Assembly: GCA_045133915.1 (NCBI GenBank)
Contig: JBGUUX010000021.1
Coordinates: 1 to 22,454 of the forward strand
Length of the DNA stretch: 22,454 nt
Source: RGIG7300 sp045133915
GTDB taxonomy: Bacteria > Bacillota > Clostridia > Oscillospirales > CAG-272
Direction: 5' to 3'
Position numbers and translations under genes: made by a program
Notes under the pieces: model-generated
What the model saw: only the letters and a program-made list of their open reading frames with translations
Databases searched by the model: none
What the model was told of the DNA's origin: nothing
Shown: positions 13,597-22,130 of the stretch, one piece after another
Layout of the letters: each line of letters starts with the position of its first letter
Numbering within the stretch: the stretch's first letter is position 1

Positions 13597-14871
13597 ATGT
13601 ACGTTGCAAATTTTCCCACCCCTACACAGAGAGTTGTTGAATACGAAAAATTAGGTTACGGTATGTTCCTGCATTACGGTCTCTACTCAGAGCTGGGCAG
13701 AGGCGAGTGGGTATACCATATGGAAAAGCAAGATATGAAGGAGTACGAAAAGCTTGCGGAAAAGTTTACCGCAAAGGACTTTGACGCAGAGAAGATAGTT
13801 CTTGCGGCAAAGGCTGTAGGCTGTAAGTACGTTAACCTCACCACCCGTCACCACGACGGCTTTGCGCTTTACGATACCAAGGGTATGTCTACCTTTGATT
13901 CACTCCACGCCCCCAACTGCGGACGTGACCTTGTCCGTGAGTTTGTGGATGCTTGCCATAAGCATGATATGGTGCCCTTCCTTTATCACACCACAATCGA
14001 CTGGCACGAAAAGAGCTTCTATGACGATTTTGACAATGAGTATCTCGAATACCTCCGTAAGAGCGTTGAGATCCTCTGTACCAACTACGGTAAGATAGGC
14101 GGCTTTTTCTTCGACGGTAACTGGTGGCACCCCAAGAAGGACTGGAAGCTGGACGACCTCTACGGCACCATCCGTAAGCATCAGCCTGATGCTATAATTA
14201 TCAACAATACAGGTCTTAACAATCTGGGTCGCGCTATCCATCACGAGATAGATGCGGTTACCTTTGAGCAGAACGGCGTTCGTGAGCCCATCGACCGTGA
14301 CGGCAGACCCTTCTACTTTGCAGGTGAGACCTGCATGACACTCAATACACATTGGGGTATCGCCCACAAGGACTTTAACTACAAGTCTCCTGCAGACGTT
14401 ATCCGTACCCTTGCAGGATGCCGTGCGGCAGGCGTAAACTATCTGCTTAACCTTTCTCCCACAGCAGACGGTGCGCTTCCCGAGTTCCAGATAGCTACCC
14501 TGGGCGTAGTTAAGAACTGGATAGATATACACCACGAGGTAGTATACGACTGTGAGCCTCTCTACTATCCCCGTAATCCCAAGACCTGCGCTAACTGCAG
14601 CGTAGTTATCAACCGTGACGGCAAGTCTATCTACTTCATTATGTTCGACAATAATAAGATAGGTGACGCAAACGTTACCGTAGGCGGTATGTACTCGGGT
14701 ATCGTAGGCTTCTCCAACGTTCAGTTTGATATCGAAAAGGTAGAGTGGATGGATTCAGGCGAAGAGCTTAAGTTCTATCAGCCCGGTGACAATACTCTTA
14801 TGATAAACTTTACAGGTCAGCCCTACGGCACCGACGTATGTGTAAGAGTGGCTAAGGCTACGCTTAAATAA
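13597..14871 (+). CDS. GH29 alpha-L-fucosidase, intracellular
   Basis: A 424-residue enzyme removing alpha-linked L-fucose from oligosaccharides. The GH29 landmarks are FLHYG (His26), RHHDGF (His85-His86) and GGFFFDGNWW with the probable nucleophile Asp173. A C-terminal beta-sandwich begins at about residue 320. No signal peptide is present, so it acts on imported fucosylated sugars in the cytoplasm. The start is ATG 13597 behind AAGGAGAA; a more upstream ATG at 13570 overlaps that ribosome site. At 424 residues it is at the short end for the family but looks complete. The SLH-DUF4838 gene follows after 39 bases, so they likely form one operon controlled by the divergent AraC gene. Confidence 0.93.
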   Translation: MYVANFPTPTQRVVEYEKLGYGMFLHYGLYSELGRGEWVYHMEKQDMKEYEKLAEKFTAKDFDAEKIVLAAKAVGCKYVNLTTRHHDGFALYDTKGMSTFDSLHAPNCGRDLVREFVDACHKHDMVPFLYHTTIDWHEKSFYDDFDNEYLEYLRKSVEILCTNYGKIGGFFFDGNWWHPKKDWKLDDLYGTIRKHQPDAIIINNTGLNNLGRAIHHEIDAVTFEQNGVREPIDRDGRPFYFAGETCMTLNTHWGIAHKDFNYKSPADVIRTLAGCRAAGVNYLLNLSPTADGALPEFQIATLGVVKNWIDIHHEVVYDCEPLYYPRNPKTCANCSVVINRDGKSIYFIMFDNNKIGDANVTVGGMYSGIVGFSNVQFDIEKVEWMDSGEELKFYQPGDNTLMINFTGQPYGTDVCVRVAKATLK

Positions 14872-14910
14872 ATTTATAACTCATCAGCAACTAAGCAGAA
14901 AGGATATGTT

Positions 14911-17307
14911 ATGAAGAGCATCAAGATAATTTCAATCATCATATGTGTAGTGACAGTAATATGTGCTATTGCCATAACCTCAAACGCCAAGTGGTGGGAT
15001 GATAATCCCTTTACCGACGTAAAGTCAAATCATTGGTACTACGATGCAGTTCGTATAACCAATGAAAACGGTATTTTTAACGGTACCTCTGCCGACAAGT
15101 TTGCTCCCAACGGCAAAATGACAAGAGCAATGCTTGTTCAGGCTTTAGCATCTGCCGACGGCTTTATCAAGGATGATTATAAGTACGCAGGTCAGTTTAC
15201 CGATGTTAAGTCAAGCCATTGGTTTGCACCTGCCGTACAGTGGGCGTATGCCAATAAGATCACCTCGGGTAAGACCGCAACAACCTTTGCTCCTAACGAA
15301 AACATTACCCGTGAGCAGCTTGCCGCAATGCTTTGCAGATATGCAGAGCACAAGGGCATGGAGATAGCAAACACACAGGATATCTCTTCTTTCCCCGATG
15401 CTTCTAAGGTTTCCGCTTATGCGGTAAAGAACTTTGAGTGGGCGTACGGCAACGGTATCATCGGCGGTTCAAAGTCGGGAGATAAGCTTTATCTTAATCC
15501 CCGTAACCCTGCAACCCGTGCCGAGTGCGCTACCATGTTCTCAAAGTATCTCTATCTTACCCCCGTATACGAGATAAACGGCAACGACCTTTCCCTTTAT
15601 ACAATAGTTTATTCCGAGACAGAAAATCAGAAGTTCGACAGCATCGGCGAGATGTCACAGTATCTTGCGCAGATGATCGAGGGCGCTACAGGCGTTAAGC
15701 TTCCCGTCGTAACCGACGATACACCCGTATCCGACTACGAGATCCTGGTAGGCAAGACCAACCGTGAGGACAAAGGTCTTGTTAGCGTTGACCGCGCCGC
15801 TTTTGAGGATGACCAGACCTACGTATGGTCTGTACAGGGCAATTACCTTGTGATCACAGGTATTGACGATGACTATCATCTCAATACCAAAGAGGATAAG
15901 AGCCACAGAAGTATTAAGGGAACCCGTAACGGCGTATTTAAGTTCTGCGAAGAAGTTCTCGGCGTATACGAGTATATCGATAACGAGGACGGCGACGGCC
16001 TTGTGGTATACGAGACCGACCCCGTTATATCTCTTGAGGACGGCTATTATCACGAGGATCTGACCTGGTACCGCAGACGTACCTTCTATATGAAGGGAAG
16101 CATCAACGGTCACGGTAGTTATATCGGTCTCGACTCATACAACATCAGCATGTGGCTTACCGAGAGATATGACGACGAGGAGCTTTTACATCCCGAGACT
16201 CCCTGTATGAGCAGTCAGGAGAATATCGACACAATTATTGCAAACGTTAAAAAGTATCTTGATAAGCATCCTACCCTTGCTATGGTAGGTATCGGTATCA
16301 ACGACAGCCAATCCTACTGCCGTTGTGCCGATTGTGCAGCTATCTACACCAAGTACAATTCACGATCTGCAACCTTGGTTTGCCTTGTAAACGCAGTAAG
16401 TGATGCTATAGCCCAGGATTATCCCGGGGTTATGATACAGACCGGTGCTTACGAGTACTGTGTTAAGCCTCCTACGGGCATCGAGCTGAGAGACAATATC
16501 GTTCTTGAGTTCTTCACCGTTAAGAACTGTTGCGGACACGCATATACCGATACCTCATGTACACTTAATAAGTCTCTTGTGGAGTATTACCACGGTTGGG
16601 ATGAGATCTCGGACGGCGGTTGTACCGTATGGGATCACTCCGGCGGATTTATGTATTTTATGACTCCTCAGCCCGACTGGGATTCGCTTCTTGAAAACGT
16701 TCGTTTCTTTGCAGACGGAGGAGCAAGAGAAATGCTTATGAACTCGGTATTCTACGGTGAGGAGCTTCCCAACGGAGAGGAGCCCGACGTTCACGCCGAC
16801 TTTGGTAACGTTCGTGCTTATATGCTCTCTATGATCTATATGGATCCCTTTATGAGCGAGGAAGAGTATTATTACCGTCTTGATAACTGCCTCGAAGCAA
16901 ACTTCGGTGCAGGCTGGAAGAATATGCGTGAGTATATAGACATCATCTCCGAGCTTGGCAATTCCAGACATCACAGCTTCCATACACCTGTAAGCGGTTA
17001 CTACGATATTAACGAGGTATGTGAAGTAGTTGACCGTGTAGATGCTCTTTGGGCAGCTGCAAAGGCTCAGGCTGACGAAGCTCAGCTCGAACGTCTTACT
17101 ATCTGTGAGGCTTCTTGGATCTACATGAAGCAGTGCGCTACCTACGACAGTGTTTATAAGAACGGCACATACGCACAGCAGCAGGAATATATGAAGCTTA
17201 GTGAATATCTCTATAATTGTATTCTTGAGTACCGTATGCTCTGGACCGAGGGTACTCTCAACCTCCTCGATCACTACGATCCCGGTACTAACCCCACCTT
17301 CTGGTAA
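14911..17307 (+). CDS. Surface protein: three SLH domains plus DUF4838 hydrolase-like domain
   Basis: A 798-residue exported protein. The signal peptide is residues 1-26 (cut after SNA). Three S-layer homology domains follow, at about 34-90 (FTDVKSNHWY), 96-150 (FTDVKSSHWF) and 161-215 (FPDASKVSAY), which bind cell-wall polymer. Residues from about 220 form a small alpha/beta domain. From about 385 on lies a DUF4838-type barrel with YIGLDSYN, VGIGINDSQSYCRCADC (a Cys-x-Cys-x2-Cys motif) and VWDHSGGFMYF. A helical C-terminus (about 690-785) follows. DUF4838 proteins are thought to be glycoside hydrolases related in fold to GH67-type enzymes, but activity is not established. AAAGGATATG precedes ATG 14911. 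Co-location with the fucosidase suggests surface cutting of a fucose-bearing glycan. Confidence 0.88.
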   Translation: MKSIKIISIIICVVTVICAIAITSNAKWWDDNPFTDVKSNHWYYDAVRITNENGIFNGTSADKFAPNGKMTRAMLVQALASADGFIKDDYKYAGQFTDVKSSHWFAPAVQWAYANKITSGKTATTFAPNENITREQLAAMLCRYAEHKGMEIANTQDISSFPDASKVSAYAVKNFEWAYGNGIIGGSKSGDKLYLNPRNPATRAECATMFSKYLYLTPVYEINGNDLSLYTIVYSETENQKFDSIGEMSQYLAQMIEGATGVKLPVVTDDTPVSDYEILVGKTNREDKGLVSVDRAAFEDDQTYVWSVQGNYLVITGIDDDYHLNTKEDKSHRSIKGTRNGVFKFCEEVLGVYEYIDNEDGDGLVVYETDPVISLEDGYYHEDLTWYRRRTFYMKGSINGHGSYIGLDSYNISMWLTERYDDEELLHPETPCMSSQENIDTIIANVKKYLDKHPTLAMVGIGINDSQSYCRCADCAAIYTKYNSRSATLVCLVNAVSDAIAQDYPGVMIQTGAYEYCVKPPTGIELRDNIVLEFFTVKNCCGHAYTDTSCTLNKSLVEYYHGWDEISDGGCTVWDHSGGFMYFMTPQPDWDSLLENVRFFADGGAREMLMNSVFYGEELPNGEEPDVHADFGNVRAYMLSMIYMDPFMSEEEYYYRLDNCLEANFGAGWKNMREYIDIISELGNSRHHSFHTPVSGYYDINEVCEVVDRVDALWAAAKAQADEAQLERLTICEASWIYMKQCATYDSVYKNGTYAQQQEYMKLSEYLYNCILEYRMLWTEGTLNLLDHYDPGTNPTFW

Positions 17308-17331
17308 GCGGCGAATCGCCGCAGATATACT

Positions 17332-17552
17332 TCGCATGAAGTAAACTATAACCTCATCCTCATCACCCGAGGATGGGGCGGCAAGGTGCCGCAGCCATAC
17401 TACGCTCTGTAGGGCGGAGGATGGTTCTGCCATATCACACGGAATATAGTTTGATTTTATGCGATACTTATTTAACAAGTGTTTGCATCCAAAATCGCAT
17501 GAAGTAAACTATACCCCATTCTCATCACACGAGGATGCAGTTTTGCGATTTT
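17332..17552. repeat. Short direct and inverted repeats in the gap before the esterase gene
   Basis: In the gap 17308-17600, with no gene seen, TCGCATGAAGTAAACTATA occurs at 17332-17350 and 17495-17513, each running on to CGAGGATG (44 and 43 bases). A diverged inverted copy (minus strand TCGCATAAAATCAAACTATA) lies near 17444-17463. Around the second copy, TGCATCC (17484-17490) can pair with GGATGCA (17533-17539), and AAAATCGCA (17491-17499) with TGCGATTTT (17544-17552). Confidence 0.6.
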
Positions 17553-17564
17553 ACACATTTACAA

Positions 17565-17599
17565 AAAACAGGACTTGTCGGTTTGACAAGTCCTGTTTT
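17565..17599. terminator. Bidirectional terminator
   Basis: AAAACAGGACTTGTC (17565-17579) and GACAAGTCCTGTTTT (17585-17599) form a 15-bp stem with a 5-base loop and A/T runs on both sides. It serves the SLH-DUF4838 gene and the convergent esterase gene. Confidence 0.92.
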
Positions 17600-17600
17600 G

Positions 17601-18617
17601 TTACTTAAACATCTCTATATAATACTGGGCGTGCATACGGTGGAAGAAGTCGTTGGGGTGGTTTATGTTATTGCCCGTAACGTCTATATATCTCTTATGC
17701 TTTAACAGCTCGTTCTGCATAGAGGTTATGTCCGCCTTTACAACACCCGGTTCAACCAGTGCGTCCATATAGGGACTGAAGATCATCTGGTTACCGCAAA
17801 AGCTTCCCTTGAGAAGCTCGTTTGCATATGAGGTAGCTGTTACCACAAACTCGGTCTCGGGGTACTTTGCTCTTATGGCAGAGATGATCGTTCTAAAGTT
17901 TTCCACCAGCTTTTCAGGCGGAGTAAGTGAATCGTTTCCTCCAAGAGCTACGATAACAAGATCGTTTTGTCTGAAGTTTACGTTTTCCTCTACGGTGTCC
18001 ACTCCCCACTGGCTGTCCTTACCGCCTATAGAGGGATTGTGAAGATCGATCTTTGAACCGTAGTGAGAACCAAGCCACTCTGTAAACAGATTAGCATAAG
18101 GGGGAAGATAAGGCTCTGCTCCGGTAAGACCGCTGGCATTGGCACCAACGGAAATACTGTCGCCGAACACGGTTACGGTAAGGGGTTCACCCTTGTCTAA
18201 CTTTTCAAAGGTACGGGGCAGATAAGGTCTTGCAGATACAGGTCTGTGACCCTTCCAGGTGTTTTCCTTTATTTTATAAGTGATGGCATACTGTCTGTCG
18301 TGGTAAAAGTGCTCCTCGTAGAACAGTATGTTTCTGTCACCCATAGGAAAACTGTGACCGGGGACAGGCTGGGCAGGGTAGAGCTCATCGCTTGTAAAGC
18401 TGAACATAGAACTGCCCTCGGTAAGGGTGATGTCTCTGCCGTTAACGGTAAAGTCAACGCCAAGCTTGTATTCGGTCTTAAGGTGTGAATCGTAAAGAGA
18501 AATTATTTCAGTAGGCTCATACATAAGGACAGACTTGCCGTCAACAAATGTAAGGGACTCCGCATACATGGTATCGGTGTCCCATACGGGTATGAGCAGC
18601 TCTTCGCGCTTAAACAT
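17601..18617 (-). CDS. SGNH/GDSL-family esterase
   Basis: A 338-residue hydrolase with an N-terminal beta domain (about 1-135) and a C-terminal SGNH domain. The blocks are present: FGDSIS with nucleophile Ser154, a conserved Gly near 199 (SIGGKDS), LGGND with Asn228, and HPNDFFH with catalytic Asp323 and His326. The two-domain build resembles carbohydrate esterases that remove acetyl groups from polysaccharides. There is no signal peptide, so it would act on imported material or cell-internal esters. Its ATG (18617) lies inside the end of ychF with an 8-base overlap and no clear ribosome site, suggesting translation coupled to ychF. Confidence 0.88.
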   Translation of the reverse strand: MFKREELLIPVWDTDTMYAESLTFVDGKSVLMYEPTEIISLYDSHLKTEYKLGVDFTVNGRDITLTEGSSMFSFTSDELYPAQPVPGHSFPMGDRNILFYEEHFYHDRQYAITYKIKENTWKGHRPVSARPYLPRTFEKLDKGEPLTVTVFGDSISVGANASGLTGAEPYLPPYANLFTEWLGSHYGSKIDLHNPSIGGKDSQWGVDTVEENVNFRQNDLVIVALGGNDSLTPPEKLVENFRTIISAIRAKYPETEFVVTATSYANELLKGSFCGNQMIFSPYMDALVEPGVVKADITSMQNELLKHKRYIDVTGNNINHPNDFFHRMHAQYYIEMFK

Positions 18618-19701
18618 TGAATCTGAAGAGAACTACGTCGCCGTCCTTGATGACGTATTCCTTACCTTCGCTTCGGATAAGACCCTTTTCCTTTGCGGTG
18701 TTCATGTTACCGCAGGCAATAAGATCGTCGTAAGCGATAACCTCTGCACGGATAAAGCCGCGCTCAAAGTCGGTGTGGATCTTACCTGCAGCCTGAGGAG
18801 CCTTGGTACCGTTTGTGATAGTCCAAGCACGAACCTCCTTGGGACCTGCGGTAAGGTAGCTGATAAGACCGAGAAGGGTATAACCCGCTTTTACAAGACG
18901 GTCAAGACCGCTTTCCTCTATGCCAAGGTCAGCTAAGAACATTTCCTTTTCTTCATCGTCAAGCTGTGCGATCTCGCTCTCAATGTTAGCGCAGATCGGA
19001 ACTACCTGTGCGCCCTCGTCCTTTACAGCCTCGCGGAGCTTAGCTACGTACTGGTTGTCAGAGGAGTCGGAAACCTCGTCCTCGCTTACGTTTGCAACGT
19101 AGATAACCGGCTTGTATGTGAGAAGTCTTACGTCCTCCATGATAGCAGCCTCGTCCTCGGTATATTCAAGGCTTCTTGCGGTAACACCCTCTTCAAGAGA
19201 CTTATATACTCTCTCAAAGAGCTCAAGGTTAACGGCAAGCTTCTTGTCGCTCTTCATATCCTTTCTGGTCTTATCCATACGGCGGGTAAGAGTTTCCATG
19301 TCCGCAAAGATAAGCTCAAGATTTATGGTCTCCATATCACGGATAGGATCTATAGAGCCGTCAACGTGAATGATGTTGGTGTTCTCAAAGCAGCGTACAA
19401 CGTGTACGATAGCGTCAACCTCACGGATGTTTGCAAGGAACTTGTTACCAAGACCTTCACCCTTGGATGCGCCCTTTACAAGACCTGCAATGTCAACGAA
19501 CTCAACTATTGCGGGAGTGTACTTCTCGGGGTTATACATCTCTGCAAGAACGTCAAGACGTGCATCCGGTACTGTTACCACGCCTACGTTAGGGTCGATG
19601 GTGCAGAAAGGGTAGTTCTGTGCATCTGCGCCTGCGTTTGTTATAGCGTTGAAAAGTGTACTTTTACCTACGTTAGGTAATCCTACTATTCCAAGTTTCA
19701 T
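18610..19701 (-). CDS. ychF: Obg-like ATPase YchF
   Basis: A 363-residue conserved P-loop NTPase. The Walker A is GLPNVGKST (7-15). The switch region is NYPFCTIDPNVGVV. Walker B and G3 are DIAGLVKGASKGEGLGNKFL. A coiled-coil segment (about 125-200) interrupts the G domain. TNGTKAPQAAGKIHTDFERGFIRAEV and the following strands form the C-terminal TGS domain. YchF prefers ATP over GTP, binds ribosomes and affects stress responses. The length is normal. GAGGAG lies about 10 bases before ATG 19701. The esterase gene is fused translationally to its end, an unusual partner for a housekeeping gene. Confidence 0.97.
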   Translation of the reverse strand: MKLGIVGLPNVGKSTLFNAITNAGADAQNYPFCTIDPNVGVVTVPDARLDVLAEMYNPEKYTPAIVEFVDIAGLVKGASKGEGLGNKFLANIREVDAIVHVVRCFENTNIIHVDGSIDPIRDMETINLELIFADMETLTRRMDKTRKDMKSDKKLAVNLELFERVYKSLEEGVTARSLEYTEDEAAIMEDVRLLTYKPVIYVANVSEDEVSDSSDNQYVAKLREAVKDEGAQVVPICANIESEIAQLDDEEKEMFLADLGIEESGLDRLVKAGYTLLGLISYLTAGPKEVRAWTITNGTKAPQAAGKIHTDFERGFIRAEVIAYDDLIACGNMNTAKEKGLIRSEGKEYVIKDGDVVLFRFNV

Positions 19702-19735
19702 TAATATATCTCCTCAAAACATAATTATCTACGTT

Positions 19736-19764
19736 ATTATACAACATATATCACCCTATTTCAA
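19736..19764 (-). promoter_or_regulatory. Sigma-A promoter for ychF
   Basis: On the minus strand, TTGAAA (19764-19759), a 17-base spacer, and TATAAT (19741-19736), about 35 bases before the start codon. Confidence 0.75.
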
Positions 19765-19794
19765 GCAAATTACTTAATATATTCTAGAAAAATA

Positions 19795-19854
19795 ATGAAC
19801 AAATCTTTAAAATTCACAATTTGTTCATCATTTCTGTCATATATATGTTATAAT
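19795..19854 (+). promoter_or_regulatory. Inverted-repeat operator and -10 box of the second two-component system
   Basis: ATGAACAAAT (19795-19804) and ATTTGTTCAT (19819-19828) are exact inverted 10-mers with a 14-base spacer. The right arm ends 20 bases before TATAAT (19849-19854), replacing a normal -35 box, so a bound activator is likely. Confidence 0.6.
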
Positions 19855-19907
19855 TAATTAATAAACAGGACAAGTGTTTAAAAGACTATTCATCGGAGGT
19901 GTTACCT

Positions 19908-20600
19908 ATGGGTACAAAGCTTTTGGTTATTGATGATGAGATGAATATATGCGAGCTTCTCAAAACCTATTTCGAAAACGAGGGTTATGATGTTAAGACT
20001 GCATGTGACGGCAACGAGGGTGTATCTTATTTCAAGATGTACGAGCCCGATCTTGTGCTTCTTGACATAATGATGCCTAACAAGGACGGCTTCCAGGTTT
20101 GCCGTGAGATCAGAGAGATCTCTGCTAACAAGCCTATCATATTTGTAAGTGCTAAGGACGATTCCTTTGACAAGGTTCTCGGTCTTGAGCTGGGTGCAGA
20201 TGACTTTGTTGTTAAGCCCTTTGACCTTAAGGAGCTTTCTGCCCGTGTTAAGGCGGTTCTGCGCCGTTACGCAGCGCATGACAACCAGAACGACGACGAG
20301 GTAATCAAGTTTGATAATATCGAGATCAGCCTTGAAAAGTACGAGCTCAAGCTCAACGGTAAGAGCGTTGACATTCCTCCTAAGGAATTAGAGCTTCTTT
20401 ACTTCCTTGCTTCCAACTATAACCGTGTATTTACCCGTGACCAGCTTCTTGACAAGGTTTGGGGCTTTGACTATCTTGGTGACAGCCGTACGGTTGACGT
20501 ACACGTTAAGAGACTCCGTGAAAAGCTTGAGGGTGTAAGCGACAAGTGGATACTCAAGACTGTTTGGGGCGTTGGCTACAAGTTCGAGATCCTTCAGTAA
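19908..20600 (+). CDS. OmpR/PhoB-type response regulator
   Basis: A 230-residue regulator. The receiver has Asp9-Asp10, phospho-acceptor Asp53 in LVLLDIMMP, a Ser in place of the usual Thr in IIFVSAKDD, and Lys in VVKPFD. The winged-helix domain shows IPPKELELLYFLASNYNRVFTRDQLLDKVWG and the recognition helix SRTVDVHVKRLREKLE. ATG 19908 is chosen because GGAGGTG lies six bases before it; an in-frame GTG at 19899 is part of that site. The kinase follows after 61 bases with a hairpin in between. Codon choice (many -CT and -AG codons) suggests good expression. Confidence 0.95.
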   Translation: MGTKLLVIDDEMNICELLKTYFENEGYDVKTACDGNEGVSYFKMYEPDLVLLDIMMPNKDGFQVCREIREISANKPIIFVSAKDDSFDKVLGLELGADDFVVKPFDLKELSARVKAVLRRYAAHDNQNDDEVIKFDNIEISLEKYELKLNGKSVDIPPKELELLYFLASNYNRVFTRDQLLDKVWGFDYLGDSRTVDVHVKRLREKLEGVSDKWILKTVWGVGYKFEILQ

Positions 20601-20620
20601 TTTTTAATTAATCAAATTTT

Positions 20621-20641
20621 GAGGCGAACTTGTTTCGCCTC
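20621..20641 (+). terminator. Hairpin between regulator and kinase, possible attenuator
   Basis: GAGGCGAA (20621-20628) pairs with TTCGCCTC (20634-20641) around a 5-base loop; the tail ATTCTTGTTT is only partly T-rich. Partial termination here would give more regulator than kinase. Confidence 0.6.
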
Positions 20642-20661
20642 ATTCTTGTTTGGAGAACAGT

Positions 20662-22119
20662 ATGTTTAAAAGCGTTTTCTACAGATACATGACGGTGTTT
20701 CTCGTTATGATCATAGTCAGCTTTACTGCTTTGTCTACGGTGGTGTCCGCCATGTTTATGGAGTATACCGTCGACACCAAGAAGGAGATCATAGTCCGTT
20801 CATCCAATGCGGTGGTGGACTATATGCATAACGACTGTGACATAACCGACATACCTTCCTTTGAAACTGCCATAAACAAGGAGTATGATTCTATCCGTAG
20901 CTTCATATCTCAGATATCCCCCTTTTCAGACGAGCTTATTTATATGATAGTTTTCCCTAACGGAACTATTCCTATTTATGACTCCAACGTTCCTTACGGT
21001 TACAAGGCGGAGACTATTCCTCTTGAGATCATGGATCGGATAAAGGAAGCGGACGGTATCATACCCGTAGATCTTACCGGTGTGTTTGCCGAGATAAACA
21101 CATCCTACGCTACACCTTATTTCGGAGAAGACGGAACCTTTTTATGTGCGGTGTTCGTATGTTCATCCTCCAAGGGTATGGACCAGATGGTAGATATGGT
21201 AGTGCGCATCATCGTTATGACCTCCCTTTGGGTCATGGTCATTGCTATGGTCTGCGTATACTTCCTTACCGAGCGTAGTGTTACACCTCTGCGCAATATG
21301 AGTAAGGCTGCCAAAAAGTTTGCTCAGGGAGACTTTTCAACGCGTATTGAGGTAAAGGGAAGGGACGAGATAGCACAGCTTGCCGACTCCTTCAATAATA
21401 TGGCTCAGCAGCTTGATAAGTTTGAAGATACCCGTAAGACCTTCCTTGTTAACGTTGCCCATGACCTCAGAACCCCCATGACCACCATAGGCGGTTTTGT
21501 GGATGCCATCCGTGACGGCAGCATTCCCGAAGAAAAGCAACCTTATTATCTTACACTTATCAGCGACGAGGTCAAGCGTTTGTCCCGACTGGTAAGTCAG
21601 CTCCTTGATATTTCACGTATCGAGGCAGGGGACCGCAAGTTCAATTTCGTTGATTTTGATATCTGCGAAATGGGACGTATGATACTTATTTCCTTTGAGT
21701 CTAAGCTGGAAGAGAAAAAGCTCGACGTAGAGTTTGACGTAGAGGACGACAATATGTTCGTCTACGGTGACAAGGACGCTATACACCAGGTATTCTATAA
21801 TATCTGTCACAATGCAATTAAGTTCTCATACGAGGGCGGTAAATACCGCATCCGTATAAACCGTCTTGACCACAAGGTCTACGTATCGGTATATAACGAG
21901 GGTGTAGGTATGACCGAAGAAGATCTGCCCAACGTATTTGACCGATTCTATAAGAGTGACAAGTCCAGAGGTCTGGATAAGACCGGCGTGGGTATGGGTA
22001 TGTATATCACAAAGACCATCATCAATGCCCATCAGCAGGATATCTGGGTCAAGAGCGTATATCAGGAATATTGCGAATTTGTATTTACCCTTCAGGAGGG
22101 GGAGAAAAAGAGGAAGTAA
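20662..22119 (+). CDS. Sensor histidine kinase with HAMP domain
   Basis: A 485-residue kinase with a first membrane helix (about 9-32), an external sensor region of about 145 residues, and a second helix (about 178-202). A HAMP linker (TPLRNMSKAAKKFAQGDFSTRIEVKGRDEI) leads to the phospho-acceptor His267 in NVAHDLRTPMTTIGGFVDAI. The ATPase domain has NICHNAIKFS and GVGMGMYITKTII. ATG 20662 follows TTGGAG; an in-frame TTG at 20650 overlaps that site. It partners with the response regulator upstream. The architecture is the common PhoR/ResE/SrrB-like type, but no PAS domain is evident and the signal is unknown. Its stop codon sits in the loop of the terminator at 22106-22129. Confidence 0.95.
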   Translation: MFKSVFYRYMTVFLVMIIVSFTALSTVVSAMFMEYTVDTKKEIIVRSSNAVVDYMHNDCDITDIPSFETAINKEYDSIRSFISQISPFSDELIYMIVFPNGTIPIYDSNVPYGYKAETIPLEIMDRIKEADGIIPVDLTGVFAEINTSYATPYFGEDGTFLCAVFVCSSSKGMDQMVDMVVRIIVMTSLWVMVIAMVCVYFLTERSVTPLRNMSKAAKKFAQGDFSTRIEVKGRDEIAQLADSFNNMAQQLDKFEDTRKTFLVNVAHDLRTPMTTIGGFVDAIRDGSIPEEKQPYYLTLISDEVKRLSRLVSQLLDISRIEAGDRKFNFVDFDICEMGRMILISFESKLEEKKLDVEFDVEDDNMFVYGDKDAIHQVFYNICHNAIKFSYEGGKYRIRINRLDHKVYVSVYNEGVGMTEEDLPNVFDRFYKSDKSRGLDKTGVGMGMYITKTIINAHQQDIWVKSVYQEYCEFVFTLQEGEKKRK

Positions 22120-22129
22120 TTCCTCTTTT
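22106..22129 (+). terminator. Terminator with the kinase stop codon in its loop
   Basis: AAAAGAGGAA (22106-22115), loop GTAA containing the TAA stop, and TTCCTCTTTT (22120-22129). The dispersed element begins one base later. Confidence 0.85.
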
Positions 22130-22130
22130 C

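Noticed and set aside
16555..17478. 307-codon open frame on the minus strand
   Set aside because: It overlaps the SLH-DUF4838 gene in antisense, runs through the 17332 repeat region, and shows no motif.
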